A DNA stretch of 64,000 bases from Mycocentrospora acerina (Eukaryota > Ascomycota > Dothideomycetes > Pleosporales), in assembly GCA_022701365.1 (NCBI GenBank), contig JAKUHH010000090.1, positions 391,001 through 455,000 on the forward strand, given 5' to 3'. A program made the translations under genes and the position numbers. The stretch's first letter is position 1; every line of letters starts with the position of its first letter. Below are positions 43,834 through 56,200 of this stretch, one piece after another. The notes beneath the pieces were generated by a model. That model ran no database searches and was not told where the DNA came from. It worked only from the letters and a program-made list of their open reading frames with translations.

Positions 43834-44734
43834 TTATGGGTTTGCCTCAACCCGATTGATCTCCGCCAGCGCGCCCTCGATCAAAGATCTCGTCCTCTCA
43901 TCTGAGAAAGCCGACTGCCTGTCTATCAGACATTTTTTCCAATGGTTCCAGTTCTCGGAAGTGTAGTCTTCGGATTGTTGGTTCGTAACGTTGCGCCAAA
44001 GTTTGTCGGCATCGAAGATGTACCATAAGCATGCCAGTCGAACGGACGTATTAGTCGGCCCACTCGATCCAGGATCTTCGAAAGCCCAAGAAAATGCTGT
44101 CAAAGCTTTTGTCTTGGAGAAGTCAAGCTGAGAATCCGTCGTGCTGGCATCAAGTTGCGCGAAGAAAGCAATCAAGTTCTCCCAACGTTGGACTTCTTCT
44201 ACTGTGTAGTCATCCGTACCATCTACTACGATTAGAAATCTTGAATTACTCAGAAGAGGGGAAATACAAACTGAATCCGCCCAGTTCATCAGCGATGGTG
44301 TATCCGAAAGCGGGTAAGTCCTTCCAAACGATCACATCGTCGCTACGAATGGGCTCGCCCGTCGCAGGATCACTCACAGTGACCGTCCTTAATTGGTGAA
44401 AAAATGAAATTAAACTGTTTTGTTGATCTGGAGTTGTGCGAGCAACAATCTCTAGAAAGCTGCAAGCAGTGTCGTAGCAGTGGCTGTCCACCTCGTCCTC
44501 CACTTTACGTCGCAGCGTCAGTTCGACCAAACACGGTACAACTTCTGCCGGCAAGATCGAAGGCTGCTTCACTATAGATTCTACAATAGCAAATTCATGC
44601 TTTTCTTGTAGTTCGACAATGAAGCGTGCATGGCCTTCGCGCACTTTTTCTTTGGTCAGCGGAGATCCTGGTGTCATCTCATGAGAGCCAGTAGACCCCG
44701 TATCCGAATCGTGAGCATCTGGAAGATCGGACAT
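43834..44734 (-). CDS. DUF3632-like fungal protein
   Basis: Two exons on the minus strand: 44734-44272 and 44225-43834 (46-bp intron, donor GTTTGT); 284 aa. The start MSDLPDAHDSDTG is the first true ATG. The N-terminal half is helical (FIVELQEKHEFAIVESIVKQ). The second half shows WENLIAFFAQLDA..., an ALTAFSWAFED segment and RLACLWYIFDADKLWRNV, a pattern I associate with the fungus-specific DUF3632 family of unknown function. The splice joins GGF to IDGTDDYTVEEVQRW. No signal peptide or membrane segment. Family assignment is from memory and moderate. Confidence 0.7.
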
Positions 44735-45918
44735 GTTCTTTCGCAACCGATAATGGAGTAGCAGGTAAGATCCTAAGTGTATGTCAGTTTGTAGAGTGCT
44801 GATTGGGTGTTGGGTTGATGGGGGGTGGCTGCATGAAAAAAGTGCACGTTTTTCCGCACAAAGTCGGATCCCCGCTGCGATACGTCCTTTACACTATCAT
44901 CAAGAACGAATTTGTCTGAGAATAAATTTGAACAGTGGTAATTAGAATTATAACAATATCATTCAATCTGATAACTTAATTTTGCTAAAAATAAACAGAC
45001 GGAGTTTGAGGGGGTCATGTTCAGCCTGTCCACTCCTATGCGATAACGAAAGCTCCCATACAACTTACTCAGTCCCAAAAAACTGCGAAAAAGATTGTTT
45101 CAATGGCGGTACTGGGAACTGTCCAATGTTAGAATTGGCAGTACTGCGCATATTTGCTGATTAACTTACTCGAACCCAGGCTGGCACGGAATTGTAGCAA
45201 CTCCACAACGTGACGTCATACCACTAGACCATACCACCTTGATGCAGCTCTGATTGGCTGATTGATGAAGGCCGAGACAATTAATCGAATTATCAAAGTT
45301 GAGATTTCTTCTCATTCAAAGAATCTAGGATTCCAACATGAGGTTAGCACATAGTTCGCGCTCTGGAATGGTATAGAGTGACCTCTGGAGAGCCTGTGGG
45401 GCTGCACAAGCACAAGTGGAGCAGTAACATGTCTGCAGTGGGCCCGAACCACACCCCACTACAAATACAAGAATTGTATGCAGCCCTTTAGAACCAATGC
45501 AGTTGTCAAGGGTACATGATTTTTTAACGTTGTCCAAAGTCTTCTGCAGTGTGAAGGGTTCCACGGGATGTATGCAAAAGGCGAGAAATATCAAAAGCAA
45601 CAGTATTTTTTTTCAATATACTGAAGCCCACTAACACGGATTCTACACTGTGAGTCGTCTATTCATGATCATATCGATGCCGTTAACGAAACTTTTTCTG
45701 GACCTTAAGAACCCACGTCCCACACCACCCTCTCCAAAGACAGTGCTGAAATCTGGAAAGCAGTTTGCAAATCTAGATCCACTCGCACTTTACAACTACC
45801 CTTCTCCAGCTAGGCCTGTGCTATTGAACATCAATGCTACCTTGCCTTTAAATCGGCGATTGCAGTCAAACAGTTCGACATTGAGCGAGCCACTAAGCCC
45901 TACATCCTCGTCTCAACT
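44735..45918. other. Intergenic
   Basis: A Cys-rich frame at 45325-45600 (-) resembles a small secreted protein but has no ATG (see rejected items). Otherwise nothing seen. Confidence 0.4.
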
Positions 45919-47630
45919 CTACAACTTGTTCAATTTGTTGGCAGACTTTGCCTGGCTGGCAGCGAGAGCTGCGGACAGGCTAAACTGGGTGTTGATGCCA
46001 TCAATACGGTGAACAGCGTTAAGATTCTTGACGCAAGTAATCTGGAAGCAAGTAGCGGAACCCTGGCGGGAAGTGATCGTAGAGTAGGCGAGGAAGTATT
46101 CCCAGATCTAGAAGCTATCAATTTCAATCTCTCAGATACGGGATTGGATAACTTACGCGGTACCAACGAGATCCATACTTAGCATTGACCTTCTCCTTGT
46201 TGGCAAGCCAGTTACGGTACCACCTCCACAGCGTAGCAGAGTAGTGCACACCAATAGTGTCAACCATCTTCACCTCAAACCCAGCACCCTCGAGAGTATC
46301 AATAACGAAACCGAGAGGTGTTGAGGCATCAGCACCAGGGAAAATGTACTTGTTCATGAAAAGACCCCATGTGAAGTCCTCGAATTGCCAAGCCTTGCGG
46401 AGACCAGCGATCTGGAGGAAGAAGGTGCCATCATCCTCAAGCATATCGTAGACCTGTCGGAAGAAACCACCCAAGTGACGGACACCAACGTGCTCAGCCA
46501 TCTCGAGACAGGTGATCTTGTTGTAGCCGCCAGGAGGGAGGGGAATGTCACGGTAGTCCATGCATAGAATCTTCGATTGGTCCTCTTCGATGCCAGATTT
46601 GCGAAGGCCGTTGTTACCCCAAGCGGTCTGGTTGCGACCAAGTGTAACACCAGTGACGTGAGCGCCGTAGTTGACTGAAGCAAACCTCGCGAGTGTTCCC
46701 CAACCGCAGCCAATGTCGAGCATCTTCTCGCCCTTCTTGACGCCAATCTTCTCACACACAATTGCCAGCTTGTTGTCCTGGAGCTGCTCGAGGCTCTCCT
46801 CCTTGTTGATGTCGGAAATAATACCAGAAGTGTAGATCATGCGAGGACCAAGGAACCAGCCGTAAAAGTCGTCACCGCGATCGTAGTGGTCTCGGACCTG
46901 TTCCTCGTCTGTATCAAGTCAGTATGAGTCCAGAAAAGTATACTGTGGATTCAGAAAACCAACCTTGTGATCTGGAGTGAACGATCATCTCGGGGATCAT
47001 GCCAAAGAGGAAGTGCTTGATCAGACCGAGAGTGAGGCGGGGCTTTGACCAGTCATGGCGCCATTCCAAAATGTCAAGCATGTCGCCATTGAGCTCTACC
47101 TCGCCATCGAAGTACTTCTCCTGGAAGGTTTCAATGGGAATCTTCTTCTTGCCTTGGTATGCCTCACGGTCCTCCGCCTTGCTAAACTTCAAGTAGTGTT
47201 CGATGGGCTTGCCGGGAAGCTTGGCCTTTTCATTCTTGCGGGGTGCAAATTCTGAGGTGACCCACCAGAAGGAACCAAGGATAGGGAGAGAGGTGATGAG
47301 AGCAAAGAAGATCCAGGTCTTGTAGCCCATGCCCACGTTGTAGGTAAGCCATGCGGGGACACCAATGATCAGGCCGATGAGGCCATAGTTGGAGAACGAA
47401 TCGCGGCCGGGGCCTTCTGCAGGAAGGGGAGCATTGGCAATTGTAGGGTACTATCAAATTGCAGACTATTAGTCTCTCTGCTCTTTCAATTGAGATTCAA
47501 TTGGGAGGTGTTGTCGAAAGGCACTTACAGAAGTAGTCGGAACACCGCAGTCAAACTCAGGTTTCGCGGGAGAGCGCGCCGCTGGCGTCTCAACCCACTC
47601 GAAATTCTCTTCCGAGGTATTGCTGCTCAT
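45919..47630 (-). CDS. Sphingolipid C9-methyltransferase
   Basis: Four exons on the minus strand: 47630-47529, 47450-46964, 46908-46157, 46107-45919; 509 aa, the usual length. Two adjacent membrane segments lie at ~55-100 (YGLIGLIVGVPAWLTYNV; FFALITSLPILGSFWW). The S-adenosylmethionine site is MLDIGCGWGTLARFA (~258), followed by the cyclopropane-synthase-like signature CLEMAEHVGVRHLGGFFRQV. The last exon encodes IWEYFLAYSTITSRQGSATC and ends NKLNKL. The enzyme adds the C9 methyl group to the sphingoid base of glucosylceramide in the ER. In fungi this lipid affects hyphal polarity, virulence and sensitivity to plant defensins. No truncation seen. Confidence 0.93.
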
Positions 47631-48055
47631 CTTGCCTTTCACCAGGGAATTTTGCAAGAGAGAAGAAGTCAAAGGTGTCTTTTGAGATGGCAAGTCGCGC
47701 CAAGCTGAATCGGTGTAGCGAGCGGGGCATCGATAGCTCCACCACCAACAAGGGTCCGATAACACTGTCGTCCAGTAAAGAGCAGTGATGTTCTGGTACC
47801 TGGCTGAAGTCTAAAATCTTTACCCCTGATTATCATATTTCAAAAACCTTCACAAGCCAGTCAGACATGGCCTACAAGCAGCCACGAGCTATCTGCTATA
47901 AACTGCGTGATATTTTCCAACAAAAGATGCACAATAATGCTCTTACATAATAGAATGATCACCATGCCACAGCCTCCGTAAGGCGTTGTTTGAATTGAAA
48001 TATGAGCAATCTAACTCCAAATCCGATACTGTGGATTATTCAGGGTGGATAACGC
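47631..48055. other. Intergenic between two minus-strand genes
   Basis: Promoter of the methyltransferase gene and 3' flank of the phosphatase gene. No gene seen. Confidence 0.4.
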
Positions 48056-49035
48056 TCAAGAGTCGTTCGCTAGCAGCATACCCTTCAGACGCTCCATTGT
48101 CTCCTTGCTGACACCAACTCCTGTCAAATATGCTTCAACATTCCCATATTTCTCCTGGATATGCAGATACACACTCTGCACCAAACCACGAGGACAAACA
48201 GCGAATTGTTCTGTTAGACCAATAGAGGCAATTTCTTTCAGTCGCTCCTCCTTCTCGGGTGCTAGTTCACTCTCCGAAAGCAAATAATCTTTCTCGATGA
48301 CCTCGTTGTCGACTCCAAGTAGAAACAACAGCAGCATGATAATCAGTCCCGTTCGATCTTTACCTTGTGTGCAGTGGACCAAGACAGGCCAGCTTTCTTC
48401 CTTTGCTAACACGTCGAAGACTTGCTTCATCTCGCGTGTGCATACATCGACTGAGCTCTTAGCGAGTCCGTCGAGTCCCATTTCCTCCATATGTGGGCCT
48501 AGGATCTTAATGGCATCAAGGCGGTACCCAAAGATCATCAACCCGACCAATTTGAAGAATTCGGACCAGGTGAGCTTCGAGATGAGCATCCGGGAGAAGG
48601 CAGAGCCATTAAAATTGATATCGTGATAGGTGATGTTGGGTATTTTCAGTGGCTCAGCGACCTCGCTGTTGGACTGCGGAACCGCCGCGGATGACTTGAT
48701 TTTCGCATCTCGCTTTTGGGCTTGTTCAATGTGTTCTGTCCTTTGAATTGTTAGGTAATGCTATACGTGGCCTATTATGTGTGGCGTACTTCGTTCTCAG
48801 GTCGATAATTGCTTTCATGCCAAGGTCTTTCACCAATCGTTGCCTATCCTGGAACGATGCATTGTCGGGTCGCGCGCCTCGAAAAAGCAGGCCAGTCTTC
48901 AACTGTCTGCAGTCGTTAGTGTCGTATTCTATTCGCGCTCTCCTGCACGTACTTTGCACCAGTAGCTTTGTTGACAAATTCGCCAACATCTCGGAAGTTA
49001 GGTATGCTCTTCAGTGAAAGATTTGGTTCCGCCAT
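48056..49035 (-). CDS. Tyrosine-phosphatase-like protein (Y_phosphatase3 type)
   Basis: Three exons on the minus strand: 49035-48953, 48906-48790, 48740-48056 (introns 46 and 49 bp); 294 aa. The N-terminus shows the family's IPNFRDVG and, after splicing, LLFRGARPDNASFQDRQRL and KAIIDLRTK. The catalytic P-loop HCTQGKDRTG (Cys near 189) has the Cys, Arg and Thr of HCX5R(T/S). The C-terminal third is helical (EKYGNVEAYLTGVGVSKETM). Members of this family dephosphorylate phosphotyrosine or phosphoinositides; the substrate cannot be told from sequence. It is divergent from EIS1, with a shared 578-bp upstream region. Confidence 0.88.
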
Positions 49036-49613
49036 GTCTTTTTGGGGAGGTCACTTCGCTCTTGCGGATTTATCGCAAAGGATGTGTGAGGTGAACATGT
49101 CGAAGTGTAGAGGAAATTCTAACCCTGACGTCGCGATTACGCTAGTTGTAATTACACCAAATCCTGTTCTCACAGCCCACGTCAAAATCAGCAACGTTCA
49201 AGTCTTGCATACTGTGTGTTGTGTAGGGTAACAAGGGAAGGGTCTAGGGGTTGTTCCACACAAGGATTGCTGGGTGAGAAGGAAGTCATGGCAGCTGATC
49301 TCCAGATCAGAGACAAGGATCGGCGTGCACGCATCTAGCGGTTCGGGACTGCATCTAAGCATTTGATTTGTCTCTTAACCGCTTTTGTCATGCAATTTCC
49401 CTCTTTTCGGCATGGTCTTGAGCGCGCTGGAGATCGAAGACCTGTCAATATGTGAAAGTGACGTCGTGAGTGAACTAGATCGCCGGGCAATCCTCCGCGC
49501 TACATGACGTACCAGCCATGTTTCGACCACGCCGAGGGCTACTGTCGTTCCTTCTCTTCGCGCACACCTCACAACAATCATTTGGCCTTTGAAATCAATT
49601 CTGATTTAATAAT
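49036..49613. promoter_or_regulatory. Divergent promoter, phosphatase / EIS1
   Basis: 578 bp between the two start codons. No clear element identified. Confidence 0.35.
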
Positions 49614-52487
49614 ATGCTCTCGTCAATCATGGCATCGACAGGGCTGACCGCGAATCGTACGGATGGCGTGGATAGTGCTAAGCGTGCCGAGGAAAAGGCC
49701 GCAGATCATCCACAGGAACTTGGTGGAGAGACAACGACGAAGCATACCGAGGAGACAACCTCAAGAGAAGAGAATCCGAGAGTACATGCTGCCCCGAAGC
49801 AAGAAACAACTCCATCGGCACCATTCATCAGCTGCCCGGATCCTGCCGCGCACCATCACGCTGGAAATAACAATAACACGCTCCAAAACCAAGCCTCAGC
49901 GGCGGCTCTATACGCGACAAGTCCGAGTAAAGCAAACCAGAGAGTACTCATCAACCCTCTCGGACCTGACGGAAAACTTTCATCGGCGAGTGAGTGACAA
50001 ACTATAAAAAAGTGTAGTCATGTCTTCTGTACTGACAAAGTACCTAGGCGCTGCCACTAGCCTGAAGTACGCCAAAGCCCACGAGCTTCCTAGTTTTCCC
50101 GTCGTGGGAATTGATGCAAAGTCGTCGGCTGGCACTGCTGCTCTACTCGCAAATCAGAACAAGAAGAGCCCGGAATGGTGGAAGCCTGAGCAGTCATCTG
50201 CTGCTGGCAAGGCCGCACTACTAGCTCACGATTATAAGATGGCACCTCTTTGGCAGCCCGAGGCTAGCGCTGCAGGTTCCAAGGCAGCTCTGCTTGCTCA
50301 TAGAGACGGTGTAAAGCTGAACCTGTGGACTCCAGAGCCTAGCGCTGCGGGCAACTCCGCAGCGAACATTGCCATGCGCAAGAAAGGACTGAGCCCAGAG
50401 ACTGACTACGGGTACACCGACGATGGTAGGAAAAGAGCTTTGATCGCAGCGACTGGTGCTCACTCCACGGCCGGACGCAAGCGTGCAAACTCGACTCCTG
50501 CGCCTCCTCCATTATACCCTGATTCTAAGAACTCTGCAAGAAATGCTTTGAGCGCTGCCACCATGGTTCACAGCCAGTCCATGCGAAAATCTCAAGGAGT
50601 TCCAGCAAACGACTCTAATCGAATTGGCTCTGGAGCTATGGAGGCGGCCCGTATTCAGCACGCGAAGAGCATCCCAAGGACCATGTATGGAAGTTCTCCG
50701 GCCATTGGCCCCGAGCTAGAAGAACAAAGACGTAATGATGCGTTACAAGCTTCGGCAGTTTCGATGGCGAAGAAAATGTACAATAACCAACAGCAGCAGG
50801 TTGATGGGGCTTCTGGACGGTCCGCTGCCCATACAGGAGCCAACGCAGCACACGGCCAACGAGCGTCCTCTGGCGAAGCAGATATCAAACAACAAGCGAT
50901 GCGCTATGTCGGTATTCAAGAAGCTGCCCAGAAACTCGCTCAGGAACGGCTAGCGAAGATAGGTTACGATGAGAATGCCGCTTACCGAAGCCACTATGGT
51001 TACGAGAAGCCTCGCTCAAGGTTCTCTATGCGCCGTGGACGAAATCGTGCAAATAGTGCTTCTGAGGCTCCTGCTAAGAACGACCTTGACTCTGACTCTG
51101 ACGAGGATGACTTTCGTTCTAGGCGAATTCGGTCTCAAATGGCGCAATTTAACCAACAACTGGCGGATGTTGATGCAAAGAAGCGCGACCAAGATCGCAA
51201 AGGCCTCATGGCTGCAGCAGAACGTAAAGTTCAAGCTCAGATGCAAGGTCTCGACAAGAAGATATTCGATCAGACAGGTAGAATGTCTCAATCTATGTCT
51301 GACGATTGGGACGAAAAAGCTAAAAAGCGAGCTGTGGCAAACTCCGAAACCCGCATGGAGAATCATGGAAGGGTACATCTGGGCAACGGCAAGTGGATGG
51401 ACCAGGCCGACATTGATGCCATTGCACTAGCTAGGATCCAGCCTACATTGGACGAAATCAACGAGAAGACCGAAAAGCGTAGGGCTGAGGATGAAAAGCG
51501 AAAGGCTGACGAAGAGGAACGGAAGGCTCAATTGACAGAGAAGAAGCGCCAGGAGAAGGCCGAGAAGGAACGCATTGCCGGAATCAAAGTCGAGGAGAAG
51601 AACGCAAAAGGTATGTTTCGAAGTTGTGCACAGATATTATCACCATTGCCATGTACTAATTGTCTGCAGATGAGGAGAAAAGAGCCGCAAAAGCCCGAAA
51701 TGCGGAGGAGAAGGCGGCTGCGAAGCAAGAGAAAGAAACGGGAAAGGCAGGAAAATCTGAAGACGAGCGACAGAAGAAACACCTTAGCCTCACTTCAAAG
51801 GACACTCCCACGCCTACTCCAGTTCGAGACACTCCCGCATGGGCCACTTTAGATGTCAATAATGCCGACGCGACTGCAGATCAGCACGATGATCTGTACA
51901 AGGATCCAAGTCACACTCAAGCAGCCACAAAAACTATGGAGCATGACTCTTCTGACCCAGCCTCCCCTACTTCACCAAATTCCTCGAAAGGGTTCAAATC
52001 CATTCTGGGCAAATTGAAGCGAAGATCCAAGCCCCCCCCTGCAGGTCTCGCCGACTCTACTATCAGTGATGACAAGCTAAAAGACAGGGACGACGCAGGT
52101 TTGGTCAGTGGTACTGCTCTTCGCTCTCCAACTACGTCACAACCTCGATCCACGGAGGTTACCTCAGTTGACCCTAATGCTTCTCACGGCACCGTATTGG
52201 CACATCGACCAGCCAATCTAGGAGATGTTGAACCGGCATTCGTGCCGCACGTAGACCGTCTGTCTGATGTGTCATCTCTCTCTAGTGACGACGGGGAACG
52301 TGGACGGCCACGTGCAAAGCGCGTTCTCAGCAACAATACTGTGATGTCGTCCGAACCCGACTTTGAAGAGGCTAGAGACCACTTCGATACAGATCTTGCA
52401 CCACCACCTACCTTCACTTCTGACGTTGACAAAGCTCGGAAAGGTAGTCCAGTCCGAGATTCGAAGTTTGTGGAAGTAGGAATCTAG
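49614..52487 (+). CDS. EIS1: Eisosome protein 1
   Basis: Exons 49614-49989, 50048-51610, 51670-52487; 918 aa. The start may be the better-context ATG at 49629. Diagnostic features are repeated SAAGKAALLAH / SAAGSKAALLAH units at ~145-230 (four copies) and ALYATSPSKANQRVLINPLG upstream. After splicing the block reads SASAATSLKYAKAHELPSFP. Residues ~450-650 form a long charged coiled coil, and the tail is acidic, Ser/Pro-rich and disordered. Eis1 is a peripheral component of eisosomes, the membrane furrows organised by BAR proteins Pil1/Lsp1, and affects endocytosis and nutrient sensing. The three exons are needed to obtain the family length. Confidence 0.88.
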
Positions 52488-53218
52488 AGCATTTTGGGGC
52501 TCAAGTTTGAAGCCAAGAGAATCTAATACCCGTGATAGGAGGGCGACCAAGATTGTGGGGGATGAAGTGGGACACCGATGGCCATAATTAACGACTTTCT
52601 CTTGCTGTGATACCGTATGTGTTGTTTACTTGTTTGCAACTGCGTTTTAGCTTGTTGAATTGTAGTAAGTGAGAGAGCTTGAAGGAAGCGGTAATATGTA
52701 GTTGGTAATGTAGTATTTTAGCCCTGAATCGCCTGATTCTGCAAGGAAACACTGAGATCTTGACTTGACATGATGAAACAGCTGATGGGCATCTTTGATT
52801 ATGCTTCCGCACACCCGCCAGGACTCTTGGACTTCCCAATGCCATGACGCAGGGCAAATGAGACCAGGTGACTCTAGCAGCGCCAATTGAGACTACAAGA
52901 AGTTCATCGTGGAATGTTCACAGGTGAAAGAAAGATAATGTGTTTGCTGTTCGATTGGTAGATGCGAAGGACATTCGCGCTTGCCACTCTGGGCGTCCGT
53001 GCTCAGCAACAGGGCGATCCAGGTGTCAACACCAAGCTCCTATTCTCGAAGTGCCCATCCACTCAACCCACCACCCCACGTCTCTCGACATTCTCTACTT
53101 TCTTATTGCGCGCCTCTGGAGTTGTGCATCTGGGTCCAATCCTTCCTTTTCTTCCGATACCCTCCCTTCGAGTGCGCTCTCTCACCTCTGGTGAGCTCAG
53201 AGCTCGTCCTTTGCAAAC
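52488..53218. other. Intergenic, clathrin promoter
   Basis: EIS1 3' flank and the promoter and leader of the clathrin heavy chain gene; pyrimidine-rich from ~53060. No gene seen. Confidence 0.4.
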
Positions 53219-56200
53219 ATGGCGCAGCGCCAGGTCCCACTGCATGTCACGCAGCCCACGCTGGTATGTCTACCGTCAGACCGCGGCCCGTGATAGAGAA
53301 GCTAACAATTGACCCCGCAGCTCACGAACTTGAACATCCTCGTACGTCGATACCGTCTCAGCAAAGCTCACCGGAGCGTAGGCAACCGCGGAGAAGCAAG
53401 CTAACCAGAGATACAGCCAGCATCGATATCATGGCAGAACTGCGTAAGTACACTATATTCACAAAGCTGCCACGGGAAGATGGGCTAATAATGTTATAGA
53501 CGCTCGAGTCTGACAAGTACGTTTGCGTACGTCAAGTTAACACCGAGGCCAACGCTCCCGCCGAGACGGTCATCATTGATCTCAAGAATACAAACAATGT
53601 CATCCGGAGACCGATTCGCGCGGACAGCGCCATCATGCATTTGACTGAGCCCATCATAGCCCTCAAGGCGCAAGGCCGGACGCTGCAGCTGTTCAACCTC
53701 GAGACCAAGGAGCGCCTACAGACATACAGCCATCAAGAGGACATTCAGTTCTGGCGGTGGATCAGCCAGACCACGCTCGCCCTCGTCAGCACCAAGGCTG
53801 TGTACCACTGGGACGTACTGGACTCGAAGAATGCTGTTGCGCCGCGCAAGATATTCGATCGCCAGGAACAACTCGAGGTATGCCTGCACAGGTTCTGTAC
53901 TCTGAATACTTTCTAACACCCTCATGTAGAACAACCAGATCATCAATTACGTCACTAACGACGATGAGAGCTGGTCTTGCTTGGTCGGCATCACATCGAA
54001 CCCTGCTGGAGGCATTCGCGGTAACATGCAGCTGTTCTCCAAGGCAAGGAATGTCAGCCAACCGCTCGAGGGTCACGCTGCCACATTTGGAACGATCCGC
54101 CTCGATGGCGCGTCGACGGATACTAAGCTCTTCGCTTTCGCTGTCAAGTCCTCATCTGGTGAAGCAAAGATCAACATTGTCGAAGTCGACCACAACGCCG
54201 CAAACCCGGCCTTCCCCAAGCGATTGATCCCAATCCATTGGCCCGCGGAGGGCACTGGTGACTTCCCGCTCGGAATCCACATCGCGCACAAATACGGCAT
54301 TCTAATCGTAATCACAAAGTTCGGTTTTATACATCTCCACGATCTCGAGACCGGTACCGCTCTGTTCTTGAACAGGATTTCGGAAGAGACCGTGTTCACT
54401 ACCGCACGCGATGACGAGGGTACAGGTGTGGTTGTGATCAACAAGCGCGGACAGGTGCTGCACACGACAATCCGAGAGGACAGCCTGATCCCATACATTA
54501 TGGAGAACCCAGCATGTGCGGAGATTGCGTATAAACTTGCATCCAAGGGCGGCCTCCCCGGAGCTGACCAGCTATATTCGCAACGATTTGAGACACTCAT
54601 GTCGCAAGGCAACTACACAGAAGGAGCCAAGGTCGCTGCAAACTCCCCGCGAGGTTTCCTGCGCACGATGAACACGATTAACAGGCTGCGTCAAGTTCCC
54701 AGCCAGCCCGGTCAAATTACTGTGCTGTTGCAGTACTTTGGCCAATTGCTCGACAAGGGTGGCTTGAACAAGGAGGAGACTCTGGAACTTGCCCGTCCAG
54801 TCTTCGTCCAAGGTCGAAAACACCTCATTGAGAAATGGCAAAAGGAAGGCAAGCTGGATTGCTCCGAAGAGCTCGGAGACCTTGCTAAGCCCCACGATCT
54901 AAACCTTGCCCTGGCAATCTACAAAGAAGCCAATGTTCCTCAGAAGGTGGTTGCGTCTCTTGCAGAGCTTGGCCACTATGACCTAATCCTCCAGTACTGC
55001 AATAGTGTTGGCTACACGCCAGACTACAACGTCCTGCTCCAGCACGTGGTGCGCATTAACGCAGAGAAGGGCGCTGAATTTGCATCGCAGCTCGCAAAGA
55101 ATGAAGGCGGACCGCTGATCAGCATCGACCGTGTTGTGGACATCTTCCAGTCTCAGGGTATGATTCAGCAGGCGACTGCTTTCTTGCTCGACGTTCTTTC
55201 AAACGACAAGCCCGAGGAAGGTCATCTTCAGACCAAGCTGCTAGAGATGAACTTGCTTAACGCCCCTCAAGTCGCCGATGCCATTCTCGGAAACGAGATG
55301 TTTCATCACTACGATAAGGCTCGCATTGCCCAACTCTGCGAAAATGCCGGTTTGCTCACACGCGCTCTGGAGCACAACGATGATCCCGCAGCCATCAAGC
55401 GAATCATCGTACAGACCGATAAATTGCCAGAGGAGTGGCTGATCAACTACTTCGGTCAGCTGACTGTGGATCTCTCATTGGAATCACTAGATGCCATGCT
55501 CACAACGAACATTCGCCAAAACCTGCAAGCTGTCATTCGTATTTCCCAAAAGTACTCTGATCTGCTTGGCGCTACACGAATCATCGATCTCTTAGAGAAG
55601 CACCGCACTGCCGAAGGCTTATACTTCTTCCTCGGGTCTATCGTAAATGTCAGCGAAGATAAGGATGTTCATTTCAAGTACATTGAGGCGGCGACTGCAA
55701 TGGGCCAACTGAATGAGGTTGAGCGTATTTGCCGTGAGAGCAGTAAGTTATCCTATCTTCTTCATGGAAAAGTCTTAAGTGCCCTGGAATCTTTGAACAT
55801 GATCGTATTCTCTCATCTGAGTTACGACTTGAAGCCTTCCACATTTCAACCCATTTCTATGCTCCCACCCTTCGACCACTCGCTGACATTTTTTCTTAGA
55901 TTATTTGGATCCTGAGAAGACCAAGAACTTTCTCAAAGAGGCCAACCTCACTGAGCAGCTACCTCTCATCATCATCTGCGATCGTTTCAACTTCATTCAC
56001 GACCTTGTGCTACACTTGTATAAGAAGCAACAGTTCAAGTCGATCGAGGTTTACGTACAGCGGGTCAACCCTGCTCGGACACCTGCCGTCATCGGTGGAC
56101 TGCTTGATGTCGATTGCGATGAGAGTATCATCAAGGGTCTCTTGGCTTCTGTCACACCTTCGTCTATCCCAATCGACGAGTTAGTTGCAGAGGTTGAATC

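Noticed and set aside
45325..45600. Cys-rich 91-residue frame (-) resembling a small secreted protein
   Set aside because: Begins at TTG with an in-frame stop shortly upstream and has no internal ATG except at the very end; no clear upstream exon could be joined.
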